Of a DNA stretch of 43,448 nt, positions 18,647 through 27,509 are shown one piece after another. Position 1 is the stretch's first letter, and each line of letters begins with the position of its first letter. This stretch comes from JADKIH01 sp031367345 (GTDB lineage: Bacteria > Bacteroidota > Bacteroidia > AKYH767-A > 2013-40CM-41-45): contig JANLPR010000127.1 of NCBI GenBank assembly GCA_031367345.1, positions 1-43,448 on the forward strand. Direction: 5' to 3'. The notes beneath the pieces are model-generated. The model saw nothing but the letters and a program-made list of their open reading frames with translations. It had not been told where the DNA came from and ran no database searches. A program made the position numbers and the translations under genes.

Positions 18647-19834
18647 TTATTCTTGCAATTCACGAACGGCCATCCAAGTCATTAATCCCATTCCTGTTTC
18701 GAGTGCCATTTCATCAATATCAAATGTACTCGTATGAACAGATGATGTAATTCCTCTTGATTCATTTCTCACCCCTAATCGATAAAAGCAAGAAGGAGCT
18801 TGCTGAGAATAAAAAGCAAAATCTTCTGCAGCCATCCATATTTCAAGATCTTCAATATTTTCACTTCCAACAAATTCTTCGGCAAACTTCCTGGCACGAT
18901 CAGTTAAATTATCGTCGTTGATTAAAAAAGGATATCCTTTCACTATAGTAAATTCGCATTTACCGCCCATGCTTTCAGCAATACCTTCAGCCATCGTGAT
19001 CATTTTTTTATGAGCATCCATTCTCCATTCTTCGTTGAGCGTTCTGAATGTACCTTCGAGATAAACTTCATCGGGGATTACATTCGTTGCACCATTTGCA
19101 ATTACTTTTCCAAAAGTCAATACACTAGGTAAAGAAGGTTTTGCATTTCTACTTACGATTTGTTGCAGCGCAACAATCATATGGGACGTAATAAGAACAG
19201 GATCGATGGTTAAATGAGGCATGGCGCCATGACCACCCTTACCTTTTACTTTCACATAAATTTCATCGGTACTTGCCATATACAATCCTTTTCTGAAGCC
19301 TACTTTACCGGCTTGAATTTGCGGCATAACATGCTGACCAAAAATTGAAATTGGAATTGGGTTCTTAAGTACTCCTTCTTTAATCATCATACTTGCACCA
19401 CCGGGCAATTTCTCTTCGCCAGGTTGAAAAATAAGTTTTACTGTACCTTCAAATTCGTTTTTAAGTTCATTTAAAATTCGAGCCACACCTAAAAGCGAGG
19501 AAGTATGCACATCATGACCACATGCATGCATGACACCTTCGTTGATCGACTTATATTCAACTTTATTGGTCTCTATAATTGGCAGAGCATCCATATCTGC
19601 TCTGAGAGCGACTACCTTTTTAGAAGAATTTTTACCTTCAATAAGAGCAACAACACCGGTATTTGCCAAGCGATGATGATTAGTAACACCGTATTCTGTC
19701 AATTTTTGCTCAACAAATTTTTGGGTGTTAAACTCTTGAAAAGATAATTCAGGATTTTTATGAAGATGTCTTCTACAAGCAATAATATCTTCCCGATATT
19801 GGGAAGCGAAGTTTTTAATTTTCTCTTTCAACAT
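18647..19834 (-). CDS. M20-family amidohydrolase (N-acyl amino acid hydrolase type)
   Basis: 395 residues. Metal-binding motifs of the M20D group are clear: RADMDALPI (79-87), HACGHDVHTS (103-112) with Cys105, QPGEEKLPGGASMMI, FGQHVMPQIQAGKVG and near the end MAAEDFAFYSQQAPSCFYRL. These enzymes remove acyl or amino acid groups from N-acyl amino acids or small peptides (aminoacylase, hippurate hydrolase and IAA-conjugate hydrolase types). No signal peptide is present, so it is cytoplasmic. The true substrate cannot be read from the sequence. It lies 34 bases after the large secreted protein gene on the same strand. Confidence 0.88.
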   Translation of the reverse strand: MLKEKIKNFASQYREDIIACRRHLHKNPELSFQEFNTQKFVEQKLTEYGVTNHHRLANTGVVALIEGKNSSKKVVALRADMDALPIIETNKVEYKSINEGVMHACGHDVHTSSLLGVARILNELKNEFEGTVKLIFQPGEEKLPGGASMMIKEGVLKNPIPISIFGQHVMPQIQAGKVGFRKGLYMASTDEIYVKVKGKGGHGAMPHLTIDPVLITSHMIVALQQIVSRNAKPSLPSVLTFGKVIANGATNVIPDEVYLEGTFRTLNEEWRMDAHKKMITMAEGIAESMGGKCEFTIVKGYPFLINDDNLTDRARKFAEEFVGSENIEDLEIWMAAEDFAFYSQQAPSCFYRLGVRNESRGITSSVHTSTFDIDEMALETGMGLMTWMAVRELQE

Positions 19835-19868
19835 AAGTTATAAAGTTCGATGCTTTAAATATTACGAA

Positions 19869-22800
19869 TTAAAAATCCAATCCAAATGAAAAATAAAATC
19901 TGCTAGGCTGAATATCTCTATTTTCTACACCCCACGCCCAATCAGCACGAATGAAATATCCAAGCAAACGCGTTCGTAAACCGAAACCATACCCGGCTAC
20001 AATGGGTTCGTTTTGCTTTACTAATGTAACTACAAACGGAGTTCCTAAAACGATACTCTTATTAAACACATTAGTCGAATCGTAAGGCGACAAACCATTC
20101 CATGCCGTTCCTATATCACCAAATCCAATAACTTGGAAGTTTTTCACAAAATCAGATTTAATAGGGCGATTCAATAAATATTTGAAAATTGGAAATCGTA
20201 GTTCGCTATTGATCAAAGCAAAAGTGTTTCCGTTTCTAATATTCTGTTCGAAGCCCCGAAGGTTGGAAGCCAACGCTTGAAAATAATAATTTTGAGTATA
20301 ATCAATCTGCGTATTGTAATTGAAAGTAGGAGATATCCAATTATCTGTTCCACCTAAATAATAAATCAGATGTTCTTTTCCGAAAGAAGTACCACTAGCA
20401 AAACGATTAGCCCAAATCAATTCGCGATGAATTTTTATATAGTGACGAATATCCGCACCAAGAATTACCATACCGGTATTCTTCTGATCAATTTGTTTAT
20501 AATACTCGCTAAAAATTTTCAATCGAGTTCCATTATACAAATTCAATCCGTAATTAATAGTATTATCAAATACATATTCTAATCGTGCCGTTCCCCAATG
20601 TAACATTACATCCGGTTGTTCCAGAGATGCTCTATTTAAAGAGAGCGTAACAATTTTATCGTTCCGATACGCGATAGATCCACGAAGTGAAGACACATCG
20701 CTAAAAGGATATTTCAAACTTCCCCGTAGCTCGTGAGAGAATTGTTTAGCTCCATAAGTCGGTAATAAAATGGCCTGACGGTAAAATGTCAATTGTCGAT
20801 CGACTCGTTTCTTCAAATACTCATAACTCAGAAAATATTCGTTACTATTTAAATCGGCAGCTAATTTTACTCCACCTGTAATTCTATAATCTTCTAATAG
20901 ATCGCTAATACCTAACTTAAAAAATCCATTTAAACCGGGATTGTAATAAACAGCACTTCCGCCACTAAAAATTTGATAACTCTGATTTAGCAAAGAGTTA
21001 TCGAGTTGACTTACAAAATAGTTAGAAGAAAAAGCTGTTTCGTAATTACGTTGTTTTGGCAAGACAAAGCCAATGGTATCTTTAGTAACGGCGACAGAAG
21101 TATCAGTTGTAATAATAAATTCAGAAGGCGCAGGTTCTTCTTTCTTCTCTTTGTCCTTGTCTTTGTCCTTCCGTTTCGACTTTGGAAAATCACTTTGGAA
21201 AACATAATTATCAATATTTACTTGATTTGAATCAGCCACACCTTGCTTTTTATCACCATCAACAATATTCACTTCAATTGCTTTATCCTTTTTAGGAGAA
21301 ACCACCGGATTAGCAAAGGCTCGATCTTGTTCATTTCTATACAATGTTTTTGGAACGGGAGTTTGTGACAAATGAATATCCTTTTTATTTCCTACATACA
21401 ATTTATACTTGCCATTTTCGAATATAAGTTCACTTACAGAAGACATTTTATGATTGATGTCGTACGACAAAATATTCCTGGCATAATTAGTTTGCGGATA
21501 ATTATCAACGATCATTCGATAATGTTCAGTTGTATCGACAAAACTTAACGCGCTATCTAAATGAGCTACGAAACGATTAACAATTCCATTCTCATCACTC
21601 AAGTAAGAGATGTTAGTAGAGTCAAATGCCATCGGTTGAGTTTCATTAAACGAAGGCGTATTAGTTATTCTTCTTAGTATTGAAGAATGATTTTTATAGT
21701 CATAATAAAATACATCAAAATTAGAATGCTCAGGAAGGAGTGCATTCTTATCCACATCCAGTGTATCATTTACACGATTAGATGAAAACACAATTGCAGA
21801 TGAGTTATTAATAAAATGCGGATGAAGATCATCATAAAAATCTTTCGTGACTTGCTCCGGTACACGAGTTCTTAGATTGTAAACAAAAATATCACTTTGC
21901 CCTTTTTGAATTGCAGACAAAACGAGCGATTGTCCATCATCCGAATAACTACAATCTAAAACTTTTTCAAAATTAAATAAAAGTCCTTCTTCGTATTTTT
22001 TAGTACTTAGCGTATAAGTTCCGAGATATAATTTTCCACGTCGTTCTCTAATAACAGCAACTAATTGTCCACTCGGGTGCCAAGCAAGAACCGGAAAAGA
22101 AATATCAGTTTCTTGAGCATAGCTGCGATAACCACTTTTGAGTATGCGTTTCTTCTTTTTCGTTTCTTGATTATAGAGATATATTTTATAACGACCTAAG
22201 TTATTGCTTACATATACTGTATTTTTTCCATCTGCACTTGTATGTAGTTGCGAATAAATATAGTCAGACTTAGAACGTTTAAGAATATTTTTCGCTTGAA
22301 TGGAATCTCGGTTGAGATCGGTATTTGCATAACGAGCCTTTACAGACTCTTTCCAGTTATAGGAGAGATCTTTTACATTTTGACCGAGGACATACATCAA
22401 ACCGCTTTCAATATTTCTATTGACGCGAGTCATGTATAGGAGATTAGAGACGGCAGACTCACTATAAGTATCAATAATAAATTTCCAAATACTATGACCG
22501 GCATATATAGCATCGATGCCAGTGAGATGATTAAATTTCAAATAACGTTTTGAAATAACACCATCACGAACTCGATTATCAATTTCAGTGTTCCAAGGAC
22601 GTGCAGCATACGAAATCAAACCGTTCATATACCAATCAGGCAAGGAGAGTAAAGCAGAATTTTGCAATCTCTCCTTTACATCGCCGCCATACATAATTTG
22701 GTCGAACAGAACACGTGCAATTCCTTCACGGATTTGCTCATGAAACGCTTCATGGTCGCCAGTAAAATAAAGAAATACTTTGTTGCCAACTATACGAGTA

Positions 22801-23168
22801 ACGCCGCCTGTATTATTTACTCCGGCATCGTCTGTTTCCAATCCGATGTTAGATTGTTTTGCATCACCGAGTTTGTTATAAATAATAAATTGGATTCTTC
22901 CATCCAGTTTATAATCGAAAAGTTTCTCTATTTCTTCGAGGTCATTTTGTGCTGTTCGACCGGCAAAAGTGGCTAATTCTAATCCTCCTAAATAATAATA
23001 AGTGTCATAATTTTTAAATTTCATAAACGACCAAAATCGTTCAGAATATTGCACGCGATTTTTACCAAATTGCATTGAATAGCCGTTATAAAATTGGCCA
23101 AAAGCATCCTGATGGAAAAAGGATAACAGAACAAAAGTCGCAAACGAATAAAGAAAGAATTTTTTCAT
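19869..23168 (-). CDS. Large secreted protein: peptidase-MA-like part, beta-propeller and outer-membrane barrel
   Basis: 1099 residues. A signal peptide (to about residue 25, ending FGQ) is followed by a domain resembling the peptidase MA group: HEAFH at 139-143 and LPDWYMNGLISY at 176-187. Then come TolB/WD40-like propeller blades (SDYIYSQLHTSADGKNTVYV, DISFPVLAWHPSGQLVAVI, CSYSDDGQSLVLSA, IVFSSNRVNDTLD). A charged linker (KSKRKDKDKDKEKKEEPAPS) near 680-700 leads to a C-terminal barrel of about 350 residues of the surface-antigen (BamA/Omp85 C-terminal) kind, ending FSFGLDF. The usual Glu of the gluzincin site (W-x-x-E-G) is Asn182, so the peptidase part may be inactive. The protein is probably anchored in the outer membrane with the propeller in the periplasm. 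Function unknown. Confidence 0.7.
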   Translation of the reverse strand: MKKFFLYSFATFVLLSFFHQDAFGQFYNGYSMQFGKNRVQYSERFWSFMKFKNYDTYYYLGGLELATFAGRTAQNDLEEIEKLFDYKLDGRIQFIIYNKLGDAKQSNIGLETDDAGVNNTGGVTRIVGNKVFLYFTGDHEAFHEQIREGIARVLFDQIMYGGDVKERLQNSALLSLPDWYMNGLISYAARPWNTEIDNRVRDGVISKRYLKFNHLTGIDAIYAGHSIWKFIIDTYSESAVSNLLYMTRVNRNIESGLMYVLGQNVKDLSYNWKESVKARYANTDLNRDSIQAKNILKRSKSDYIYSQLHTSADGKNTVYVSNNLGRYKIYLYNQETKKKKRILKSGYRSYAQETDISFPVLAWHPSGQLVAVIRERRGKLYLGTYTLSTKKYEEGLLFNFEKVLDCSYSDDGQSLVLSAIQKGQSDIFVYNLRTRVPEQVTKDFYDDLHPHFINNSSAIVFSSNRVNDTLDVDKNALLPEHSNFDVFYYDYKNHSSILRRITNTPSFNETQPMAFDSTNISYLSDENGIVNRFVAHLDSALSFVDTTEHYRMIVDNYPQTNYARNILSYDINHKMSSVSELIFENGKYKLYVGNKKDIHLSQTPVPKTLYRNEQDRAFANPVVSPKKDKAIEVNIVDGDKKQGVADSNQVNIDNYVFQSDFPKSKRKDKDKDKEKKEEPAPSEFIITTDTSVAVTKDTIGFVLPKQRNYETAFSSNYFVSQLDNSLLNQSYQIFSGGSAVYYNPGLNGFFKLGISDLLEDYRITGGVKLAADLNSNEYFLSYEYLKKRVDRQLTFYRQAILLPTYGAKQFSHELRGSLKYPFSDVSSLRGSIAYRNDKIVTLSLNRASLEQPDVMLHWGTARLEYVFDNTINYGLNLYNGTRLKIFSEYYKQIDQKNTGMVILGADIRHYIKIHRELIWANRFASGTSFGKEHLIYYLGGTDNWISPTFNYNTQIDYTQNYYFQALASNLRGFEQNIRNGNTFALINSELRFPIFKYLLNRPIKSDFVKNFQVIGFGDIGTAWNGLSPYDSTNVFNKSIVLGTPFVVTLVKQNEPIVAGYGFGLRTRLLGYFIRADWAWGVENRDIQPSRFYFSFGLDF

Positions 23169-23350
23169 AAAGTTATACTTCTCTCCACAAGAATTAAATT
23201 CCTTTCACAATTAAACACGAATAATGAACGCTTTTATAATTATTTTCTGTGAAGTTCTTCTTATAGTGCGAATGTACTTAAATTTGTACAATAAGTATTC
23301 AACGAACATTGAATCTTTGCACTTTTATGACCTTTTAAAACAGATATTTA

Positions 23351-24001
23351 ATGTTAAAAATAGACACATTCACATTCAATCCTTTTAGTGAAAACACGTA
23401 TTTACTGAGCGACGACTCAGGGGAGTGTGTAATAGTAGATCCGGGCTGTTATACAGCGGAAGAAAAAGAAGAACTTAGTAGATCAATAGAAGAAAAATCA
23501 CTTAAGCCGGTTAAGATACTATTGACACATGCGCATATTGACCACATTTTAGGTAACAATTATTTAGCAGGAAAATACAACATTCCAATTGTAATGAATG
23601 CACTAGAAATTGACCTGCTTCAAGCGGCAAAAGTATATGGTGAAATGTGGGGTATAATAGTGGAACCGTCACCGGCGCCAGAATTATTCTTAAAAGAAGG
23701 GGATATTTTCTCATTCGGCCATACTAAATTAGAAGTTATTTTTACGCCCGGGCACAGTCCCGGCAGTTTCTCTTATTTCGACAGAAGCACCAATCAGCTT
23801 TTGGCCGGCGATGTTTTATTCCAAGAAAGTATAGGGCGAACAGATCTTCCCGGAGGCTCTTTCCCTGAGTTGGAAAGAAGTATTCAAGATAAATTATACC
23901 TACTTCCCGAAAACGCAATTGTTTATCCGGGCCATGGGCCAACAACAACGATCGGACATGAAAAAAAAGCTAATCCTTTTGTTCGATCACTTTCCGCCTA
24001 A
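23351..24001 (+). CDS. MBL-fold metallo-hydrolase (glyoxalase II-like)
   Basis: 216 residues. The zinc motif HAHIDH is at 60-65, followed by GHSPGSFSYF, LAGDVLFQESIGRTDLPGGS and the last His in VYPGHGPTTTIGHEKKANPF. This is the short YcbL/GloB-like group, which hydrolyses thioesters such as S-lactoylglutathione or related compounds; the exact substrate is unknown. It lacks the C-terminal substrate domain of true GloB. Two -7-type boxes lie upstream (TAAATTTG at 23279-23286 and AATCTTTG at 23312-23319). The 3' end overlaps the convergent PAP2 gene by 15 bases. Confidence 0.85.
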   Translation: MLKIDTFTFNPFSENTYLLSDDSGECVIVDPGCYTAEEKEELSRSIEEKSLKPVKILLTHAHIDHILGNNYLAGKYNIPIVMNALEIDLLQAAKVYGEMWGIIVEPSPAPELFLKEGDIFSFGHTKLEVIFTPGHSPGSFSYFDRSTNQLLAGDVLFQESIGRTDLPGGSFPELERSIQDKLYLLPENAIVYPGHGPTTTIGHEKKANPFVRSLSA

Positions 24002-24634
24002 ATATTTATTACAAAATTGATATACCAGCCATGTAAAAGGAATTGCAAACAGTACATCGATTGTATAATGCACATGCTGTATCAGAAGTAGAATAAACAT
24101 AGCAAAAACACATGCTAATAAATACCCTTTACTTCTAGGCAATCGCGTTCCAAAGTAAAGCGACAACACGGTAGTCATATGTCCGGAGAAAAAAAGATCT
24201 TTTGAAATTATTCTACCTCCATTGGTGAAAAATTGCACTAGTGGTTCACGCAAAGGCATGTAACCTATAGGCGCCTCTAAGGGCAAGAGCGTTATGCTCA
24301 ACATTCGCACGAAAGTCACTAGTATATACGTTTGCAAGATAAGCAGGATAGTATAAGGCTGCGTTCTATTGACGAACATTCCAACGAAAATGGCAGAGTA
24401 TAAACATAAAAAAACAGCCCAACTAACATCAATAGCAGGAATGGTGTTTAATACAAAGTCCTTTATTTGCCAGCCGGAACGAGCTTCAATAAAATCAAAA
24501 AAGAACGTAAAGATGAAAGTAAAAGTTGACAGTATTAACAGTGTTATGATAAATTGAATTAAAAATGTTTTATCATTTAATGCTTTACTCCAGTTAATTT
24601 TGTCTAACTTTTTTCTATTATTTATAAAATTCAC
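23987..24634 (-). CDS. PAP2-type membrane protein of the sphingomyelin-synthase-like group
   Basis: 215 residues with about six membrane helices. Three motifs fit the PAP2_C/sphingomyelin synthase family: VRMLSITLLPLEAPIG (109-124), KDLFFSGHMTTVLSL (145-159) with His152, and HVHYTIDVLFAI (187-198) with His189 and Asp193. In this family the two His and the Asp form the triad that moves or removes a phospho head group on a lipid. The gene starts 4 bases after kmo on the same strand and so is the third gene of the kynurenine operon. A lipid phosphatase or head-group transferase is inferred; the substrate is unknown. Confidence 0.7.
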   Translation of the reverse strand: MNFINNRKKLDKINWSKALNDKTFLIQFIITLLILSTFTFIFTFFFDFIEARSGWQIKDFVLNTIPAIDVSWAVFLCLYSAIFVGMFVNRTQPYTILLILQTYILVTFVRMLSITLLPLEAPIGYMPLREPLVQFFTNGGRIISKDLFFSGHMTTVLSLYFGTRLPRSKGYLLACVFAMFILLLIQHVHYTIDVLFAIPFTWLVYQFCNKYLGGK

Positions 24635-24638
24635 TTTT

Positions 24639-25991
24639 TTAAATTGCGTTAATAATTAACTCTTCTATTTCTTTGCTATCCCACTTTGATTCAATATCCG
24701 AAATGTTCATCACCTTCTTCATTATTTGATCTTGCTTCAAACCATTTGCTAGAGCTATGGAATATGGAATGTCGCTAAAAGTTACTTGAGAGTAAAGTGG
24801 CAACCATTTTTGCGGATATTTTTCATGAATTCGAGCTTCAATTTTTTTTCGTAATAAGAATTCTTTGCTTCCTACCAAATCTCTCATTTCAACAAAATTC
24901 ATTAGAGCTAATTCAGCAATTGCATCTGCATTAGGTTTTCTTGAATACTGAAACTCATCCAATATTTTCGTCCAATCGTCGCCATATTTTTCCATCAATT
25001 GATCTAGTATGGTGCAATCTTCAAAGCCACAATTCATACCCTGACCATAAAAAGGCACAAGAGCGTGAGCTGAATCGCCTATCAAACATACTTTATCTTT
25101 ATGAACCCATGGAAAACATTTAATCGTTACCAGCGATCCGGTTGGATTCTGAAAAAATTGCTTAGCGACATCAGGCATTAATTTGCAGGCATCAGGAAAA
25201 ACGCGTTGAAAGAATTGATCGCATTGTTCTTCACTCTTAATTGATTCAAATGAATCTTCTCCTTTGAACGGAAAAAATAAAGTACAAGTAAAACTTCCAT
25301 CCAAATTAGGCAATGCAATGAGCATATATCCTCCTCTTGGCCATATATGAAGTGCATTCTTTTCCATCAAAAAACTACTCTGCTGACCTGCAGGAATGAG
25401 TAGTTCTTTATAACCATGTTGCAAATAATGTTGCGAATATTCAAATTGATCGGTGTGAAGTTGCATAGCCAATCTCCCTGCAGAAAAAGCACCATCGGCA
25501 CTGAATAATACGTGGCTCTGCACTGAAAGCACCTTGTCTTCATGTGAAAATTGCGCAGTTGCTTTTTCTAAATTGACATCGGTACATCGGTGTTCAAAAT
25601 AGATTTTAGTTCCTGCTTTTTCTGCTTCATCCATCAACACACAATTCAAAACTCCTCTTGAAGTTGCATATATATTTTGTCCGGCCTCACCATATTGCTG
25701 AGAAGTAAGTTCACTTTTCACATTGTGCATAATTCTACGATCCATGGGAATAGCAACTTCGCGAATTGCATTTTCAATCCCTACACCTTTTAATCCTCGC
25801 CAACCGCGATCAGAAAGGGCCAGGTTAATAGAACGACCGGCCGACATAGTTTGTAAGCGCATATCGGATCTACGTTCATAGATCGACACATTGTAACCAC
25901 GACGAGAAAGATAAATAGATAACAAAGACCCTACGAGTCCGGCACCTAAAATGGTTATTTCTTTTTTTTTATCAGACATGTTATTTGACAA
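24639..25991 (-). CDS. kmo: Kynurenine 3-monooxygenase
   Basis: 450 residues. An FAD-binding flavoprotein that hydroxylates L-kynurenine to 3-hydroxykynurenine with NADPH and O2. The dinucleotide motif GAGLVG is at 16-21; the second FAD segment is CLIGDSAHALVPFYGQGMNC with the Gly-Asp typical of the aromatic hydroxylase group. SAGRSINLALSDRGWRGLKG is characteristic of KMO. The C-terminal region (about 390-450) shows no strong membrane anchor. It begins 9 bases after kynU on the same strand. Confidence 0.93.
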   Translation of the reverse strand: MSNNMSDKKKEITILGAGLVGSLLSIYLSRRGYNVSIYERRSDMRLQTMSAGRSINLALSDRGWRGLKGVGIENAIREVAIPMDRRIMHNVKSELTSQQYGEAGQNIYATSRGVLNCVLMDEAEKAGTKIYFEHRCTDVNLEKATAQFSHEDKVLSVQSHVLFSADGAFSAGRLAMQLHTDQFEYSQHYLQHGYKELLIPAGQQSSFLMEKNALHIWPRGGYMLIALPNLDGSFTCTLFFPFKGEDSFESIKSEEQCDQFFQRVFPDACKLMPDVAKQFFQNPTGSLVTIKCFPWVHKDKVCLIGDSAHALVPFYGQGMNCGFEDCTILDQLMEKYGDDWTKILDEFQYSRKPNADAIAELALMNFVEMRDLVGSKEFLLRKKIEARIHEKYPQKWLPLYSQVTFSDIPYSIALANGLKQDQIMKKVMNISDIESKWDSKEIEELIINAI

Positions 25992-26000
25992 AATAATAAT

Positions 26001-27293
26001 TTATACGTCTAAAATTTGTGCAAGGTATTCTCCAAATTGATAAACATCAGAGAATGTATTATACAACGGAACAGGAGCCGCTCTTAAAACATCCGGCTCA
26101 CGCCAATCAAGAATAATTCCTTTATCAGTTAGTTTACGGTGAACTTCTTTTGCATTCTCAAGAATTATGATTGATAACTGAGCGCCTCTTTCATCTGCAT
26201 CGGCGGGAGTTATTATTTTCAAAGCATATTTACCATATTTTACTAGAAAGCTACTATTGATTTCATTCAGAATAAATTCAAGATAGCCTGTAAGTTCTAC
26301 ACTTTTAATTCGAAGTTGATCCATCCCAGCTTCTTCAAATATATCTAATGAAGCCTTAAGTGCTGCCATTGAAATAACAGGGGCATTACTTAATTGCCAA
26401 GCACGAGCACCACTTGCAGGAACAAAATTACGCGACATCGTAAAGCGAGTATTCGGATCATTACCCCACCATCCTTCAAACCGCGGAAGTGAATTATCGT
26501 TTGAAAATTTATCGTGCACAAAAATACCGGCAACACCACCGGGACCGGAGTTAAGGTATTTGTAAGTGCAAAAACATGCGTAGTCAACATCCCAATCATG
26601 AAGTTTCATCATTACATTTCCGGTGGCATGAGCTAAGTTAAAACCAACAGTTGCACCAACTTTATGAGCAGCTGCGGAGATTTTTTCCAGATCTAAATAT
26701 TGGCCAGTGTAATAATTTATTGCACCAAGCATAACAGTAGAAACGGAAGAACCATGTTTTTCAATTGCTGAAATAATATCTTCCGTGCGTAGAGTATATT
26801 CGCCTTCATTTGCTTTCAGCATAATTACCGCATCATCAGAATTAAAACCATGAAAAGATGTTTGCGATTGTACTGCATATAGATCGGAAGGAAAAGCATC
26901 GTATTCACAAATTATTTTATAACGTTCTTTTGTTGGGCGATAAAATGAAACAAGCAGTAGATGTAGATTGGTAGTGAGAGAATTCATTGCGACAACTTCA
27001 GTAGGTAATGCCCCTAACAAAGTTGCTAGTTGATTTGTTAAAATATCCTGATACGAAAACCAGGGATTTTTTCCGTGAAAATGTCCTTCTACTCCGAATG
27101 TTGCCCAGTCTTCCAATTCAGAAAGAATATAATCCTGTGTAAGCTTAGGTTGAAGTCCAAGAGAATTTCCGGTAAAATAAATTACTTCTTTCCCGTCCAT
27201 TATGGGAAAATAAAATTGATCTCGAAAAATTTTTAATTCATCTGCTTCATCTTTAGCATTGGCAAAAGCACGATCGTTTTTGAATTCTAACAT
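26001..27293 (-). CDS. kynU: Kynureninase
   Basis: 430 residues. A PLP enzyme that cleaves kynurenine or 3-hydroxykynurenine to anthranilate or 3-hydroxyanthranilate plus alanine. The PLP lysine is Lys245 in DYACFCTYKYLNSGPGG; IYFTGNSLGLQPK (38-50) and RFEGWWGNDPNTRFTM also match the family. It is the first gene of the kynU-kmo-PAP2 operon. With kmo it would supply 3-hydroxyanthranilate, for NAD synthesis or tryptophan breakdown; the earlier and later enzymes are not in the window. A -7 box lies just 5 bases before the ATG. Confidence 0.93.
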   Translation of the reverse strand: MLEFKNDRAFANAKDEADELKIFRDQFYFPIMDGKEVIYFTGNSLGLQPKLTQDYILSELEDWATFGVEGHFHGKNPWFSYQDILTNQLATLLGALPTEVVAMNSLTTNLHLLLVSFYRPTKERYKIICEYDAFPSDLYAVQSQTSFHGFNSDDAVIMLKANEGEYTLRTEDIISAIEKHGSSVSTVMLGAINYYTGQYLDLEKISAAAHKVGATVGFNLAHATGNVMMKLHDWDVDYACFCTYKYLNSGPGGVAGIFVHDKFSNDNSLPRFEGWWGNDPNTRFTMSRNFVPASGARAWQLSNAPVISMAALKASLDIFEEAGMDQLRIKSVELTGYLEFILNEINSSFLVKYGKYALKIITPADADERGAQLSIIILENAKEVHRKLTDKGIILDWREPDVLRAAPVPLYNTFSDVYQFGEYLAQILDV

Positions 27294-27298
27294 GGGTG

Positions 27299-27306
27299 CA
27301 AATATG
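27299..27306 (-). promoter_or_regulatory. -7 box candidate immediately upstream of kynU
   Basis: On the minus strand CATATTTG matches TAnnTTTG except for the first base. Only 5 bases separate it from the kynU ATG, so the transcript would be leaderless or nearly so. Confidence 0.4.
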
Positions 27307-27483
27307 CTACAATTTGGGAGAAATAACTAAAGAGATCATAGACGAAATAAATAATTTTTGAAACCATTAGTCGATGTAGACTGAATTATTAAACTAGTAC
27401 AGATAATCAGCAGATCCATAAGGGTTTCAAGAATAAAACTATTTTAGCGGCATTAAATCATTTCGTTTTGAACAATTAACCAT

Positions 27484-27491
27484 TAAATTTG
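27484..27491 (+). promoter_or_regulatory. -7 box for hemL
   Basis: TAAATTTG is a full TAnnTTTG match, 18 bases before the hemL ATG. A TTTG at 27467-27470 is only 13 bases upstream, shorter than the usual 17-23 spacing. Confidence 0.5.
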
Positions 27492-27509
27492 TGGAATAAT
27501 TTTAAAGTC

